This document shows positions 36,034 through 44,408 of a stretch of DNA of 64,000 nucleotides, piece after piece; the first letter of the stretch is position 1, and the number at the start of each line of letters is the position of its first letter. The translations under genes and the position numbers were made by a program. Source of the stretch: Pseudomonas sp. RC10 (GTDB lineage Bacteria > Pseudomonadota > Gammaproteobacteria > Pseudomonadales > Pseudomonadaceae); contig NZ_CP151650.1 in assembly GCF_038397775.1 (NCBI RefSeq), positions 2,542,001-2,606,000 of the forward strand. Direction: 5' to 3'. The notes beneath the pieces were generated by a model. That model had not been told where the DNA came from, searched no databases, and was given only the letters and a program-made list of their open reading frames with translations.

Positions 36034-36404
36034 CCAGCCAACGCTGTACCGGCAAGGGCCCGGTCGTTCTGGTCGACCACCGTGACCTGACGTTTAGTCA
36101 TCGCGGTGGCCCACCGGGAGGTGCCAGCGTCGCACGGGCTCTCACTGACGAGGTCTCACCGAACATGGGGGTTGGCTTCGCGCGGTGGGAGGGCGCAGAG
36201 GTGTCGTGGACACTTTTGTACGACGAAGTCATCTTTGTGATTGAAGGCCGTTTCGAGCTGTCCGCTAACGGAGTGGCGTACTCAGTCGAGCCGGGTCAGG
36301 TGCTCTGGATTCCGGATGGCACCGAGGTGACCTACGCAGGTCATGCGTTGTTCGGTTACGTGGTGTATCCCGGGAACTGGAAAGAGCGGCAGCTCGGAAA
36401 GTAG
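36030..36404 (+). CDS. cupin-domain protein (EutQ-like fold) ending the Rieske operon
   Basis: 124 aa starting with GTG 36030, overlapping the previous stop by 4 nt (GTGA). A single cupin barrel: VGFARWEGAEVSWTLLYDEVIFVIEGRFELSANGVAYSVEPGQVLWIPDGTEVTY. The motif resembles ethanolamine-utilisation EutQ cupins. The classical metal-binding His pair in motif 1 is not evident, so metal binding is unsure. Its place as the last gene of a catabolic operon suggests substrate handling or sensing. It is not similar to the cupin at 28341 in its active-site motif. Confidence 0.85.
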   Translation: MTSQRCTGKGPVVLVDHRDLTFSHRGGPPGGASVARALTDEVSPNMGVGFARWEGAEVSWTLLYDEVIFVIEGRFELSANGVAYSVEPGQVLWIPDGTEVTYAGHALFGYVVYPGNWKERQLGK

Positions 36405-36493
36405 AGCGTCACTGCGCTGAGATGTCGTGATCGACTCGCGGCATTTCAGCTCACTGAATACGTAGTTTTCTCATTGGCCTTGAACCCGAGGCA

Positions 36494-36925
36494 GTGATAC
36501 CTTTCGCCGCCATGGACGGGACCCGCTCTTATCTCAGATATCTAGCTCCAGCCTTGCTGATCCTTGTGCTGCTTAACGGCATGGCATGCAGCATCGGGCA
36601 CGGGCAGATGTTGCAGAAGATGTTTGCGCCGAGTGTGCCGTCCCCATCAAGCCAGGCAATGGCGACAGGGCACGCCATGGGGATGGATCACTCCCATCAC
36701 CACATGGGCAAGCCGGTCGCCAATCAGGACATGCCGCCAATGCCAGGCATGGACTCTCCCTTCAGCGACTGCTTTTTTGCCGCGTCACTGCCGCTGGGCC
36801 TTATTCTGTTCGCGGTGTTGGGCTGGCTGCTTCGGCGCCGGCCTATGCGGCCAATTGCGCGTCGCCTGACGCTACTGACCCATCCCGCCGCGCTATTACT
36901 GAGCCTGCAACCCCGCGCACCTTGA
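36494..36925 (+). CDS. DUF2946-like His/Met-rich membrane protein
   Basis: 143 aa. One hydrophobic N-terminal segment (LAPALLILVLLNGMACSIGHG), a periplasmic loop rich in Met and His (GHAMGMDHSHHHMGKPV, then MPPMPGMDSP), and a second helix (SLPLGLILFAVLGWLL) followed by Arg-rich cytoplasmic residues. This organisation fits the DUF2946 family, found beside copper-linked TonB receptors; a copper role is inferred from the Met/His loop. Start GTG 36494 has little spacing to GAGG; ATG 36512 is an alternative. It precedes the TonB receptor on the same strand. Confidence 0.75.
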   Translation: MIPFAAMDGTRSYLRYLAPALLILVLLNGMACSIGHGQMLQKMFAPSVPSPSSQAMATGHAMGMDHSHHHMGKPVANQDMPPMPGMDSPFSDCFFAASLPLGLILFAVLGWLLRRRPMRPIARRLTLLTHPAALLLSLQPRAP

Positions 36926-37086
36926 GTGCAGCTTGTTCTCTTTAGCCCCATCACGTTTGAACGCTTGGCCCTGAACAGAGCCGAGTGCGCTTCTGTGCAG
37001 GGTGCATAGGGAAACTGCCGAAATCCTGAAGTGCTGGCCTAAGGGACCAGCGCCATTCGTTGCTGCCTACTCGAAAGAAATTGATC

Positions 37087-39303
37087 ATGAACCGTACCCC
37101 CATTCGCAGGCCTCTGCGCCCGCTTCCTTGTGCCTTTTACCTGACGGCAATCTGCGCGCCAGGGCTTGCCTTGGCTTCAAATGCCCACGTAGAAAATGGG
37201 TCCGAGCTGACTCCGCTCACCCAGGCGAGAGAAGAACAAACCACGCCCCCCCATGCTCCAGCGGCGCCGAACTCGGCCTTGGCGTCCCGGACGGTCGATC
37301 TCCCAAGTACCACCGTGTCGGACACGTCCATCTCGGGCTATATCACTCCGACGTCAACCAACACCACCCGAACCGATACCCCTCTCAAGGAGTATCCGGC
37401 CTCCATTCAGGTCGTGCCCAATGAGCTGCTGAAGGACCGGGGCGTCACCCGCATCGACCAAGTGGCTGAAACCGTCAGCGGCGTGCATGCCGAGGCGAAC
37501 TACGGCGGGAACGGCGCCACCTTCTTCAACATCCGGGGCTTTAGTGAAAGCAACGGCCTGCGCGATGGCTTTCGTAACTACGGCTATTACGCATTCCGCG
37601 ACGTGCAGAACATCGATCAAGTCGAAATATTCAAAGGCCCCGCGGGTGCGTTGTACGGGGGGATCGGTGCGATTGGTGGCTACCTTAACACCGTCTCGAA
37701 AAGACCTGAGTGGAATGATTTTGGTGAGGTGAGCGGCACGGTAGGTAGCCACGACTTGGCGCGATCCACCCTGGACGTGAACCGCGTGTTGAACGAAGAC
37801 CTGAGCGTGCGTCTCAATGCGTCCGCCGAACATGATTCGACTTTCCGAGACGACACCCGCGACCACTCATGGTCCTTCGCGCCCGCGATCACTTGGGACA
37901 ATCACGAAGGCACGTCTTTGACGCTGCTGAGTGAGTACAACCACCTCAACCGAGACGGATTCGACTTCGGCGTGCCGGCAGTGGCCAACTACCGCGAATT
38001 GTCCAAAACCCGATATTACGGACTCAGCAGCAAAGCGTACGCGGGCATTGATGGCGACTACGGGAAGAACGATACCCTCTCTGAAACCCTGCTGTTCGAG
38101 CACTCACTATCTGACAACTGGAAGCTGCGGCTGGCAGGCCAATATGCTTATGCACGGCAGCGTTCGACCCAGTCATTCCCTAACAGCACCGCGACTGTGG
38201 GTAATCTGCTCGACTACTCCGTTTACAGCGATGCGGATGAGTCTTCTCGACAGTTCGGGACGCGTGCGGAGCTGGTGGGGGAGGTTTTTACAGGCGACAT
38301 CAAACACCAGTTGCTGATCGGTACTGACTACAGCGTCCAGAAAATTTCAAGCGCTGGCTCACAGATCTCCACGATGACGTTGGATCTGAGCAATCCGGAT
38401 TACCTTTCAGGTTTGACACCCGCCGGTTCGCTGGATGGCCACGAATCGCAAGGGAAGGATTACGGTGCGTATGTACAAGACCTTATCGAGCTGACACCGA
38501 CCCTTAAACTCCAGGCCGCGTTACGTGCCGACCGATTCGTCAACCGCGCCAAGGCGTCAGGTGGTGACTCAGCCCAGGGACAGCAATCGACGCTGTCTCC
38601 GCGTTTGGGCATCGTTTGGCAGGCCACTGACAGCACGTCGTACTTCGCGGATTGGAGCCTCAGCCATTCACCGAATGTCGGTCACAGCGGCAGTAACGTC
38701 ACCTATGAGGCTGAGGTTGCGGAGCAGTTTGAGGTGGGGCTCAAGCACGAGCTGATCAAAGACCGGCTCGACGCCAATCTGGCGGTGTTCAGTCTTGATC
38801 GTAACCATATCTTGACCACGGATCCGGATGATCCGTTGCTCCAAGTGCTGACGGGAAAACAGCGAAGTCAGGGCGTAGAGCTGGACATCACGGGCAACAT
38901 CAATCCCCAGTGGAAGACGGCTGCGAGTTACACCTACACCGTCGCGAAGGTGCGCAGCGATAGCAACTACCCAACAGGGGATGTCTTGAGCAATGCGCCT
39001 CGTCACAGTGCCAGCCTATGGACGGCCTACCAACTGAAGTCAGTGGAAGGCCTGCAGATCGGCGGCGGTGTTTACTATGAGGGCTCGCGCGAGGCAACGC
39101 TGCCTAACACCTTCAAACTCTCCAGTTACGTTCGAACAGATGCGATGGCCTCCTACAAGGTCGGCGCATGGACGACGCAAATGAACGTCTTCAACGTGTT
39201 CGACCGCAGGTACTACACCGGAGGTACTGCTGCGACGTTTGACTACACGCTGATGCCAAGTCCGCCAAGAACGATTCAGCTTTCTGAGACCTATCGGTTC
39301 TGA
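37087..39303 (+). CDS. TonB-dependent siderophore/metal receptor
   Basis: 738 aa from ATG 37087. Signal peptide to about ALAS, a TonB-box-like region (STTVSDTSISG), then the plug: PLKEYPASIQVVPNELLKDRGVTRIDQVAETVSGVH, FFNIRGFSESNGLRDGF, VEIFKGPAGALYGGIGAIGGYLNTVSKRP. The 22-strand barrel ends SPPRTIQLSETYRF with a terminal Phe. The plug motifs are those of ferric-siderophore receptors, but the preceding His/Met-rich DUF2946 gene is typical of copper-associated receptors such as OprC, so the metal is open. I see no Fur box upstream. Transcript probably ends at the hairpin at 39638. Confidence 0.94.
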   Translation: MNRTPIRRPLRPLPCAFYLTAICAPGLALASNAHVENGSELTPLTQAREEQTTPPHAPAAPNSALASRTVDLPSTTVSDTSISGYITPTSTNTTRTDTPLKEYPASIQVVPNELLKDRGVTRIDQVAETVSGVHAEANYGGNGATFFNIRGFSESNGLRDGFRNYGYYAFRDVQNIDQVEIFKGPAGALYGGIGAIGGYLNTVSKRPEWNDFGEVSGTVGSHDLARSTLDVNRVLNEDLSVRLNASAEHDSTFRDDTRDHSWSFAPAITWDNHEGTSLTLLSEYNHLNRDGFDFGVPAVANYRELSKTRYYGLSSKAYAGIDGDYGKNDTLSETLLFEHSLSDNWKLRLAGQYAYARQRSTQSFPNSTATVGNLLDYSVYSDADESSRQFGTRAELVGEVFTGDIKHQLLIGTDYSVQKISSAGSQISTMTLDLSNPDYLSGLTPAGSLDGHESQGKDYGAYVQDLIELTPTLKLQAALRADRFVNRAKASGGDSAQGQQSTLSPRLGIVWQATDSTSYFADWSLSHSPNVGHSGSNVTYEAEVAEQFEVGLKHELIKDRLDANLAVFSLDRNHILTTDPDDPLLQVLTGKQRSQGVELDITGNINPQWKTAASYTYTVAKVRSDSNYPTGDVLSNAPRHSASLWTAYQLKSVEGLQIGGGVYYEGSREATLPNTFKLSSYVRTDAMASYKVGAWTTQMNVFNVFDRRYYTGGTAATFDYTLMPSPPRTIQLSETYRF

Positions 39304-39721
39304 TCGTCACGTGACATCGTCCAGCCCCCGTAGCCGATACCTTGCAGTCTGTGGCAACGAGGGCTGGCGATGGCTAGGACAGAAGGTCCGACCCGTCGGC
39401 GAGTCGATATCGATGCATGTGTGTGGCAGCGATGGCGATCTGGTTGATGAATATCGTTTTGCTGTATCGCCTGAAGGGAGATGCACTGCCAATCCCTGCT
39501 TCAGCCCACAGGCGATAGGGGAGGCGTCATAGCAGCACCCCGTGCAAAATCCTCTGAATCATCCAATCGCAAACGATTGCGACCACCGGCTGTCTGAATC
39601 TATCAGCAGCCTCAACCTCTCTAAATCCGGGCTTTCAACGGGTCAGGCAGCAATGCCTGGCCCGTTTTTGCGTGTGGTCGGTGAAAGCCCCACAAAATAG
39701 AGGTTGAATAGTCACAACAAA
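39304..39721. other. non-coding stretch at the left/right boundary
   Basis: No convincing gene in ~420 bp; a short frame at 39311-39532 has no ribosome site or family-like sequence. A strong intrinsic terminator is present near its end (39638-39669). GC-rich codon use begins just after this stretch and REP palindromes appear from 43.2 kb on, so an acquisition junction may lie here; no direct repeat or integrase supports that. Confidence 0.45.
39638..39669 (+). terminator. intrinsic terminator before the deoxyribose genes
   Basis: ACGGGTCAGGCA and TGCCTGGCCCGT form a long stem with a 4-nt loop, followed by TTTT. It would end rightward transcripts from the TonB receptor gene before the deo operon promoter. 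Confidence 0.85.
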
Positions 39722-39737
39722 TGTTATTTAAATAACA
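39722..39737. promoter_or_regulatory. DeoR-type operator upstream of the kinase gene
   Basis: TGTTATTTAAATAACA is a perfect 16-bp palindrome with TGTTA-N6-TAACA arms, the same as the E. coli DeoR operator (TGTTAGAATTCTAACA). It is 64 nt before the kinase start. A related site lies in the divergent regulator/deoC region. Confidence 0.75.
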
Positions 39738-39801
39738 AAAATAATATCGCGTCGGCGGTTCGGTTTTGCGATCCCTGCGCGTACACAAGGTAATGACACA
39801 C

Positions 39802-40740
39802 ATGAACAAGATCGCGGTCATCGGCAGCAACATGGTGGATTTGATCACCTACATCGACCGGATGCCGGCTCAGGGCGAAACCCTCGAAGCGCCGAACTTC
39901 GCCATGGGGTGCGGCGGCAAGGGTGCCAATCAAGCCGTCGCGGCCGCCAAGCTAGGCGCCGACGTGCTGATGCTGACCAGGGTCGGCGACGACATGTTCG
40001 CCGACAACACCCTCGCCAATTTCCAGCGCCACGGTATCGACACCCAGTTCGTGCAGCGGGTGCCCGGCGTCTCCAGTGGCGTCGCACCGATCTTTGTGCA
40101 GAGCGATTCCCACAACAGCATCCTCATCGTCAAAGGCGCCAACGCGCACCTCAAACCCGCTGACATTGACGCCGCTCAAGCTGCCTTGCGCGACTGCACG
40201 CTGATCGTCCTGCAGCTGGAAATCGAACTGGAAACGGTCTACCACGCCATCGATTTCGCCAAGGCCAACGGTATTCCTGTACTGCTCAACCCGGCGCCTG
40301 CGGTCAAGGGTCTGAGTCGTGAACACCTGCTGAAACTCGACTTTTTCATCCCCAACGAAAGCGAACTGGCCCTGATCACCGGGCAGGTCGTCGACTCCCT
40401 CGAATCCGCCCGCTCCGCTGCCTTGAAGCTGGTGCAGGACGGCATTCGCCACGTGATCGTGACCCTCGGCGAACAGGGCGCGCTGTACGTGGGCGAGGAG
40501 GGCGAATTCCGCGTCGAGGGCCTGAAAGTCGATGCCCGCGACACCACCGGCGCAGGCGATGCCTTCATCGGCTGCTTCGCCCGGCACTGGAGCGAAGACG
40601 GCGACATGCGCCGGGCGATGACCCAGGCGGTGGCCTATTCCGCCTGCTCGGTCACGGGCCTCGGCACCCAGAGTTCCTACCCGGACGCTGCCACGTTCGG
40701 GCGTTTTCTCGACACCTGCTCTTCAAAAAATACGCAATAA
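39802..40740 (+). CDS. deoK: PfkB-family sugar kinase, probable deoxyribokinase
   Basis: 312 aa from ATG 39802 (AAGG 11 nt upstream; ATG 39793 is too near). PfkB signatures: VIGSNMVDLITYIDRMP, FAMGCGGKGANQAVAAAKLGADV near residue 40, and the C-terminal catalytic motif ARDTTGAGDAFIGCFA with the Asp base. It reads as ribokinase family. Because permease, mutarotase-like gene, DeoR regulator and deoC surround it, I take deoxyribose rather than ribose as substrate, giving deoxyribose 5-phosphate for DeoC. Ribokinase activity cannot be excluded. Confidence 0.85.
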   Translation: MNKIAVIGSNMVDLITYIDRMPAQGETLEAPNFAMGCGGKGANQAVAAAKLGADVLMLTRVGDDMFADNTLANFQRHGIDTQFVQRVPGVSSGVAPIFVQSDSHNSILIVKGANAHLKPADIDAAQAALRDCTLIVLQLEIELETVYHAIDFAKANGIPVLLNPAPAVKGLSREHLLKLDFFIPNESELALITGQVVDSLESARSAALKLVQDGIRHVIVTLGEQGALYVGEEGEFRVEGLKVDARDTTGAGDAFIGCFARHWSEDGDMRRAMTQAVAYSACSVTGLGTQSSYPDAATFGRFLDTCSSKNTQ

Positions 40741-40818
40741 GTCACCCCTGAGCCGCCGCACCTTGCCCGGTCACGCTGACGGCCCGGCGCGGTATCCCGC
40801 ACTTCACGGAGAACAACA

Positions 40819-42150
40819 ATGACAAAGCCCGCGCTCCAACAATCACCGGACGGGTTCTACCTGAACCGCACGCCCTGGTTCGCCTTTATCCTGCTGTGCT
40901 GCTGCTTCGCGCTCTGGGCCGCAGCGGCGAGCATGAATGACGTGCTGATCGCGCACTTCAAGAAGGCCTTTCTGCTCAGCGATTTCCAGACCGCCTTCGT
41001 GCAGTCGGCGTTTTACCTGGGCTACTTCTTCGTGGCGATTCCGGCGGCGATGGTCGTCCGGCATTTCAGCTACAAGACCACGATTCTGATCGGCCTGCTG
41101 CTGTACATGGTGGGCTGCTCGCTGTTCTTCCCGGCTGCCTCGATGGCCACGTACGGCATGTTCCTGCTGGCGCTGTTCGTCATCGCGGCGGGCCTGTCGT
41201 TCCTCGAAACCGCGTGTAACACCTATTCCACGTTGATGGGCCCTCGCGAAACCGGCACACGTCGCCTGAACATTTCGCAGACCTTCCACCCGTTCGGCGC
41301 CATGGCCGGGGTGTACGTCGGCAGTTTCGTGATGTTCAAGGACACCGACGCCACCCGCGAACAACTGACCCAGATGAGCGCGTTCGACGCGGCGATTCAG
41401 CAGCTGCAAATGATCCAGTCCACGTTGCTGCCGTACAAATGGATGATCGCGGTGCTGATCCTGATGTTCGTGCTCATCGCTTTCACCAAATTCCCGGCGT
41501 GCAAGGGCAACGTCAAAGAGAACGTGAAGAAGAGCAGCATTGGTCAGAGCCTGTCCCGCCTGTGGCGCAACCCGCGTTTCACGTTTGGCGTGGTAGCACA
41601 GTTTCTCTACGTCGGCGCGCAAGTGGGCGTGTGGAGCTTCACCATTCGCCTGGCCATGCAGATGGGCGGGATGAACGAGCGCAGCGCCTCGTGGTTCCTG
41701 CTGACCACCTTTGCCGCGTACTTCGTCGGCAAGATGATCGCCAACCTGCTGATGCGCAAACTGCACCCGGCCAAAGTCCTCGCGATTTACGGCGTGCTGA
41801 CCATCGTCCTGCTGGCTTACACCATTCTTGTGCCGAACATCAGCGCCGTGTACGCCGCCGTGGGCGTGAGCATTTTCCTCGGCCCGTGCTGGCCGACCAT
41901 TTATGGCCTGACCATCGACGGCCTGGGCGAAGACACCGGTGTCGGCGGTTCGCTGCTGGTGATGAGCATCGTCGGCGGCGGTGTCATGCCGATCTTCCAG
42001 GGCCTGCTGTCCGACGCGACCCACGGCAACATGCAGATCGCCTACAGCGTGCCGCTGCTGTGCTTCGTGGTCATCGTCGCGTACGCCATCAAATGCCTGC
42101 GTGACCCGAGCAGCGAAACGGCGCCGGTCGGTGCGGTGACCGCCTCATGA
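40819..42150 (+). CDS. MFS sugar permease, FucP-like (probable deoxyribose permease)
   Basis: 443 aa with about 12 membrane helices, of the fucose:H+ symporter branch of the MFS: AAASMNDVLIAHFKKAFLLSDFQTAFVQSAFYLGYFFVAIPAA at residues ~30-75 and ETACNTYSTLMGPRETGTRRLNISQTFHPFGAMAG, characteristic of FucP. Salmonella DeoP belongs to the same branch. Starts 78 nt after the kinase; its stop overlaps the next gene by 4 nt. With the kinase and mutarotase-like genes it forms one uptake operon. Confidence 0.9.
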   Translation: MTKPALQQSPDGFYLNRTPWFAFILLCCCFALWAAAASMNDVLIAHFKKAFLLSDFQTAFVQSAFYLGYFFVAIPAAMVVRHFSYKTTILIGLLLYMVGCSLFFPAASMATYGMFLLALFVIAAGLSFLETACNTYSTLMGPRETGTRRLNISQTFHPFGAMAGVYVGSFVMFKDTDATREQLTQMSAFDAAIQQLQMIQSTLLPYKWMIAVLILMFVLIAFTKFPACKGNVKENVKKSSIGQSLSRLWRNPRFTFGVVAQFLYVGAQVGVWSFTIRLAMQMGGMNERSASWFLLTTFAAYFVGKMIANLLMRKLHPAKVLAIYGVLTIVLLAYTILVPNISAVYAAVGVSIFLGPCWPTIYGLTIDGLGEDTGVGGSLLVMSIVGGGVMPIFQGLLSDATHGNMQIAYSVPLLCFVVIVAYAIKCLRDPSSETAPVGAVTAS

Positions 42151-43217
42151 ACACGACTGTCGCGCTGTTTCCCGAGCTGTTTGCAGGGGATGAGAAGACC
42201 CTGCTGGAGTCCGCCGACTTCCGCGTGCTGGCTTGGACCTACCCCAGCGGCGTGAAGGCGCTCGCGCTGGAGAACAACCGTGGCCGCGTCGTGGTGCTGC
42301 CGTATCAGGGGCAGATGATCTGGTCGGCGGTGTTCGACGGCTGTGATCTGACCATGCGCAACATGTTCGAACAGCCGCGCCCGAGTCCGACGGTGATCGG
42401 CACTTATGGCTGCTTCATGTTTCACAGCGGCATGCTGCGCAACGGCTGCCCGACACCACAGGACGACCATCCGCTGCACGGCGAAATGCCCTGCGCGCCG
42501 ATGGACCGCGCCTGGCTGGAAGTGGGTACGGATGCGGCGGGCGCCTTTTTGCGCCTCGGCGGCGAGTACGAATACGTGATGGGCTTCGGCGATCACTACC
42601 GCGCCCGGCCCAGCGTGACCGTGCGTCCGGGCTCGGCGCTGTTCGACATCGGCATGGACGTGCAGAACCTCGCAGGCAAGGCGATGGAGCTGATGTACAT
42701 GGCGCACATGAACTACGCGTATGTGGCTGGCGGGCAGTTCGTCGAGCCGCTGGGTGTCGAGCGGACGCGGGTGCGCAGCAGCGTGCCGGCTCATGTGAAG
42801 CCGACCCCGGCATGGACTTCGTACATGGCCGAGCTGACCGACGATCCGTCGCGCTTGCAGACGTTGAACACGCCCGAGCTGTACGACCCGGAAATCGTGT
42901 GTTTCTTCGATGGCGTGCAGACGGACGCAATGGGCGACGCGCATTTTCTGCTCAAGCACCCGGACGGCCCGGCGTTCTACACCCGCTACCCACCGGCGCA
43001 GTTCGACCGTGCGGCGCGCTGGATTTTGCACAATGCCGATCAGCAGGTCGCGGCGTTCGTGCTGCCTGCGACGTGCGAGCCGGAGGGGTATCTGGCGGAA
43101 AAGGCCAAGGGCAATGTGCGGGAATTGGGGGCGGGGGAGAGGGCGTCGTTCAGCGTGACGACGGGGTATCTGGCGGCCGGGGAAGTGCGGCAGTTGGAAG
43201 GGGATCTGAAACGCTGA
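42147..43217 (+). CDS. DUF4432 / aldose-1-epimerase-like protein (DeoX-like)
   Basis: 356 aa, translationally coupled to the permease. A galactose-mutarotase-type beta-sandwich: VKALALENNRGRVVVLPYQGQMIWSAVFDG, MRNMFEQPRPSPTVIGTYGCFMFHSGMLRNGCPT, DDHPLHGEMPCAPM with the conserved His-Gly-Glu, and AHMNYAYV. The DUF4432 family includes the DeoX of deoxyribose operons. It probably interconverts sugar anomers or assists uptake. Downstream follows a REP-rich non-coding space. Confidence 0.88.
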   Translation: MNTTVALFPELFAGDEKTLLESADFRVLAWTYPSGVKALALENNRGRVVVLPYQGQMIWSAVFDGCDLTMRNMFEQPRPSPTVIGTYGCFMFHSGMLRNGCPTPQDDHPLHGEMPCAPMDRAWLEVGTDAAGAFLRLGGEYEYVMGFGDHYRARPSVTVRPGSALFDIGMDVQNLAGKAMELMYMAHMNYAYVAGGQFVEPLGVERTRVRSSVPAHVKPTPAWTSYMAELTDDPSRLQTLNTPELYDPEIVCFFDGVQTDAMGDAHFLLKHPDGPAFYTRYPPAQFDRAARWILHNADQQVAAFVLPATCEPEGYLAEKAKGNVRELGAGERASFSVTTGYLAAGEVRQLEGDLKR

Positions 43218-43220
43218 AGG

Positions 43221-43463
43221 CCCTATCGCGAGCAAGCTCACTCCTACAGGTTCAACCGCGTTTTACCAGGTAAACACGGTTCACCTGTAGGAGCGTGGCT
43301 TGTCCCGCGATCTGTCGGGCACCGGCAGCAAACCGGCGAATGCGTTCTGTCTGGTGCAACGCGTTTGCCGATCTTACGACTGCTTTGCAGCTGATCGCGG
43401 GACAAGCCACGCTCCTACAGAAGGAAACCGCGATCGACCTGTAGGAGTGAGCTTGCTCGCGAT
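43221..43463. repeat. cluster of four REP palindromes in nested inverted order
   Basis: REPs at 43224-43250 (minus) and 43438-43463 (plus) form the outer pair with a TAGGAGTGAGCTTGCTCGC core; REPs at 43284-43312 (plus) and 43393-43420 (minus) form the inner pair with a GTAGGAGCGTGGCTTGTCCC core. It fills the space between the deoX-like and DeoR genes. Confidence 0.9.
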
Positions 43464-43499
43464 GACGCCAGCGCACACAGCATCGTTCTCGAGAATTGA

Positions 43500-44270
43500 T
43501 CACACCACCAGTTGCGCCCCATACCCCTGAATCAAGTCGCGGTACGGCTTGGGCAGTTTCTTGTCGCTGACCACCACCTGGAAATGCTCCAGCGTGGCGA
43601 AATGCGCGGTGCGTACGGCGTCGAATTTGGAGTGGTCGGCCAGCAGCATGCAGTGCCGGGCCTGACGCAGCACCTTCTGCTTGACTTCAACCTCATTGAA
43701 GTTGAAGCAGGTGACGCCGAATTCGTCGCTGACCCCGGCGGCCGAGACAAACGCCCATGTGAGGCGAATGCCATCGAGGATGCTGGCTTCGCTGTGGTGT
43801 TCGAACACCTGGTTCTTGCGGTGGAAACTGCCGCCGCACAGGACGATGTGGCAGTTGGGTTTTTGTTGCAGTTTCAGCAGCACGTTGAGGGAGTTGCACA
43901 CGGCGGTGAACTCCAGCTCCTCGGGAATGAAGTCGATGACGAAGGGAATCGTCGTCCCGCAATCGAAAAACACCGTGTCGCCGGGTTTGATGAACGCGGC
44001 AGCCAGTTTACCGATGCGGCGCTTTTCCTCGACGTGGCGCGTGCCTTGCTCGGTGACTTTGTAATCGCTGGCTTCCGACGGATCGAACGCCAGCGTGATG
44101 TGCCCGCCCAGCAAGTGGAATTTCTCCGGATGACGGCCCAGGTCGCGACGCAGGGTCATCTCCGAGACATCCAGCAGCGCAGCCATTTCGCGCAGGTGAA
44201 TGGCTTTCTGGTCCTGCAGGGCTTGCTGAATCAGTTTGATGCGGTCGGATTTCTTGTTGTCCACGGTCAT
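43500..44270 (-). CDS. DeoR-family transcriptional repressor
   Basis: 256 aa. N-terminal DeoR HTH (SDRIKLIQQALQDQKAIHLREMAALLDVSEMTLRRDL) and the phosphosugar-binding C-terminal domain: KRRIGKLAAAFIKPGDTVFFDCGTT, LEFTAVCNSLNVLLKL, VLCGGSFHRKNQVFEHHSEA, FVSAAGVSDEFGVTCFNFNEVEVK. The CGTT loop with the following phosphate-binding residues is typical. It is divergent from deoC, with TGTTA/TAACA elements between them, and probably represses both halves of the deo cluster until deoxyribose 5-phosphate accumulates. It resembles E. coli DeoR/Salmonella DeoQ in context. Confidence 0.93.
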   Translation of the reverse strand: MTVDNKKSDRIKLIQQALQDQKAIHLREMAALLDVSEMTLRRDLGRHPEKFHLLGGHITLAFDPSEASDYKVTEQGTRHVEEKRRIGKLAAAFIKPGDTVFFDCGTTIPFVIDFIPEELEFTAVCNSLNVLLKLQQKPNCHIVLCGGSFHRKNQVFEHHSEASILDGIRLTWAFVSAAGVSDEFGVTCFNFNEVEVKQKVLRQARHCMLLADHSKFDAVRTAHFATLEHFQVVVSDKKLPKPYRDLIQGYGAQLVV

Positions 44271-44299
44271 CCCGGCTGTCGATTATCGTGATATAAAAG

Positions 44300-44325
44300 T
44301 AACATAGTCTGTTATATTTCAAACA
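44300..44325. promoter_or_regulatory. DeoR-type operators in the regulator/deoC divergent region
   Basis: Two overlapping candidates: TAACA-TAGTC-TGTTA (44300-44314) and TGTTATATTTCAAACA (44310-44325). The second matches 11 of 16 positions of the palindrome before the kinase, including both arms TGTTAT and AACA. It lies between the divergent starts, so it may control both. Confidence 0.65.
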
Positions 44326-44408
44326 TTGTGACGAGCGAGTGAACACCCTTTGCGTGTCGCTCGAAGCTTACCGCTTATCGCTAACCACTGCTTCTGAAGG
44401 AAGAGTCA

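Noticed and set aside
39311..39532. 73-residue frame after the TonB receptor
   Set aside because: No ribosome site and no recognisable sequence. It probably reflects a non-coding stretch before the terminator.
40843..43241. Long minus-strand reading frames (393 and 399 residues) opposite the FucP-like permease and the mutarotase-like gene
   Set aside because: They are mirror frames of strong plus-strand genes with GC3-rich codons. Their composition (His, Arg and Ala rich) fits no family.
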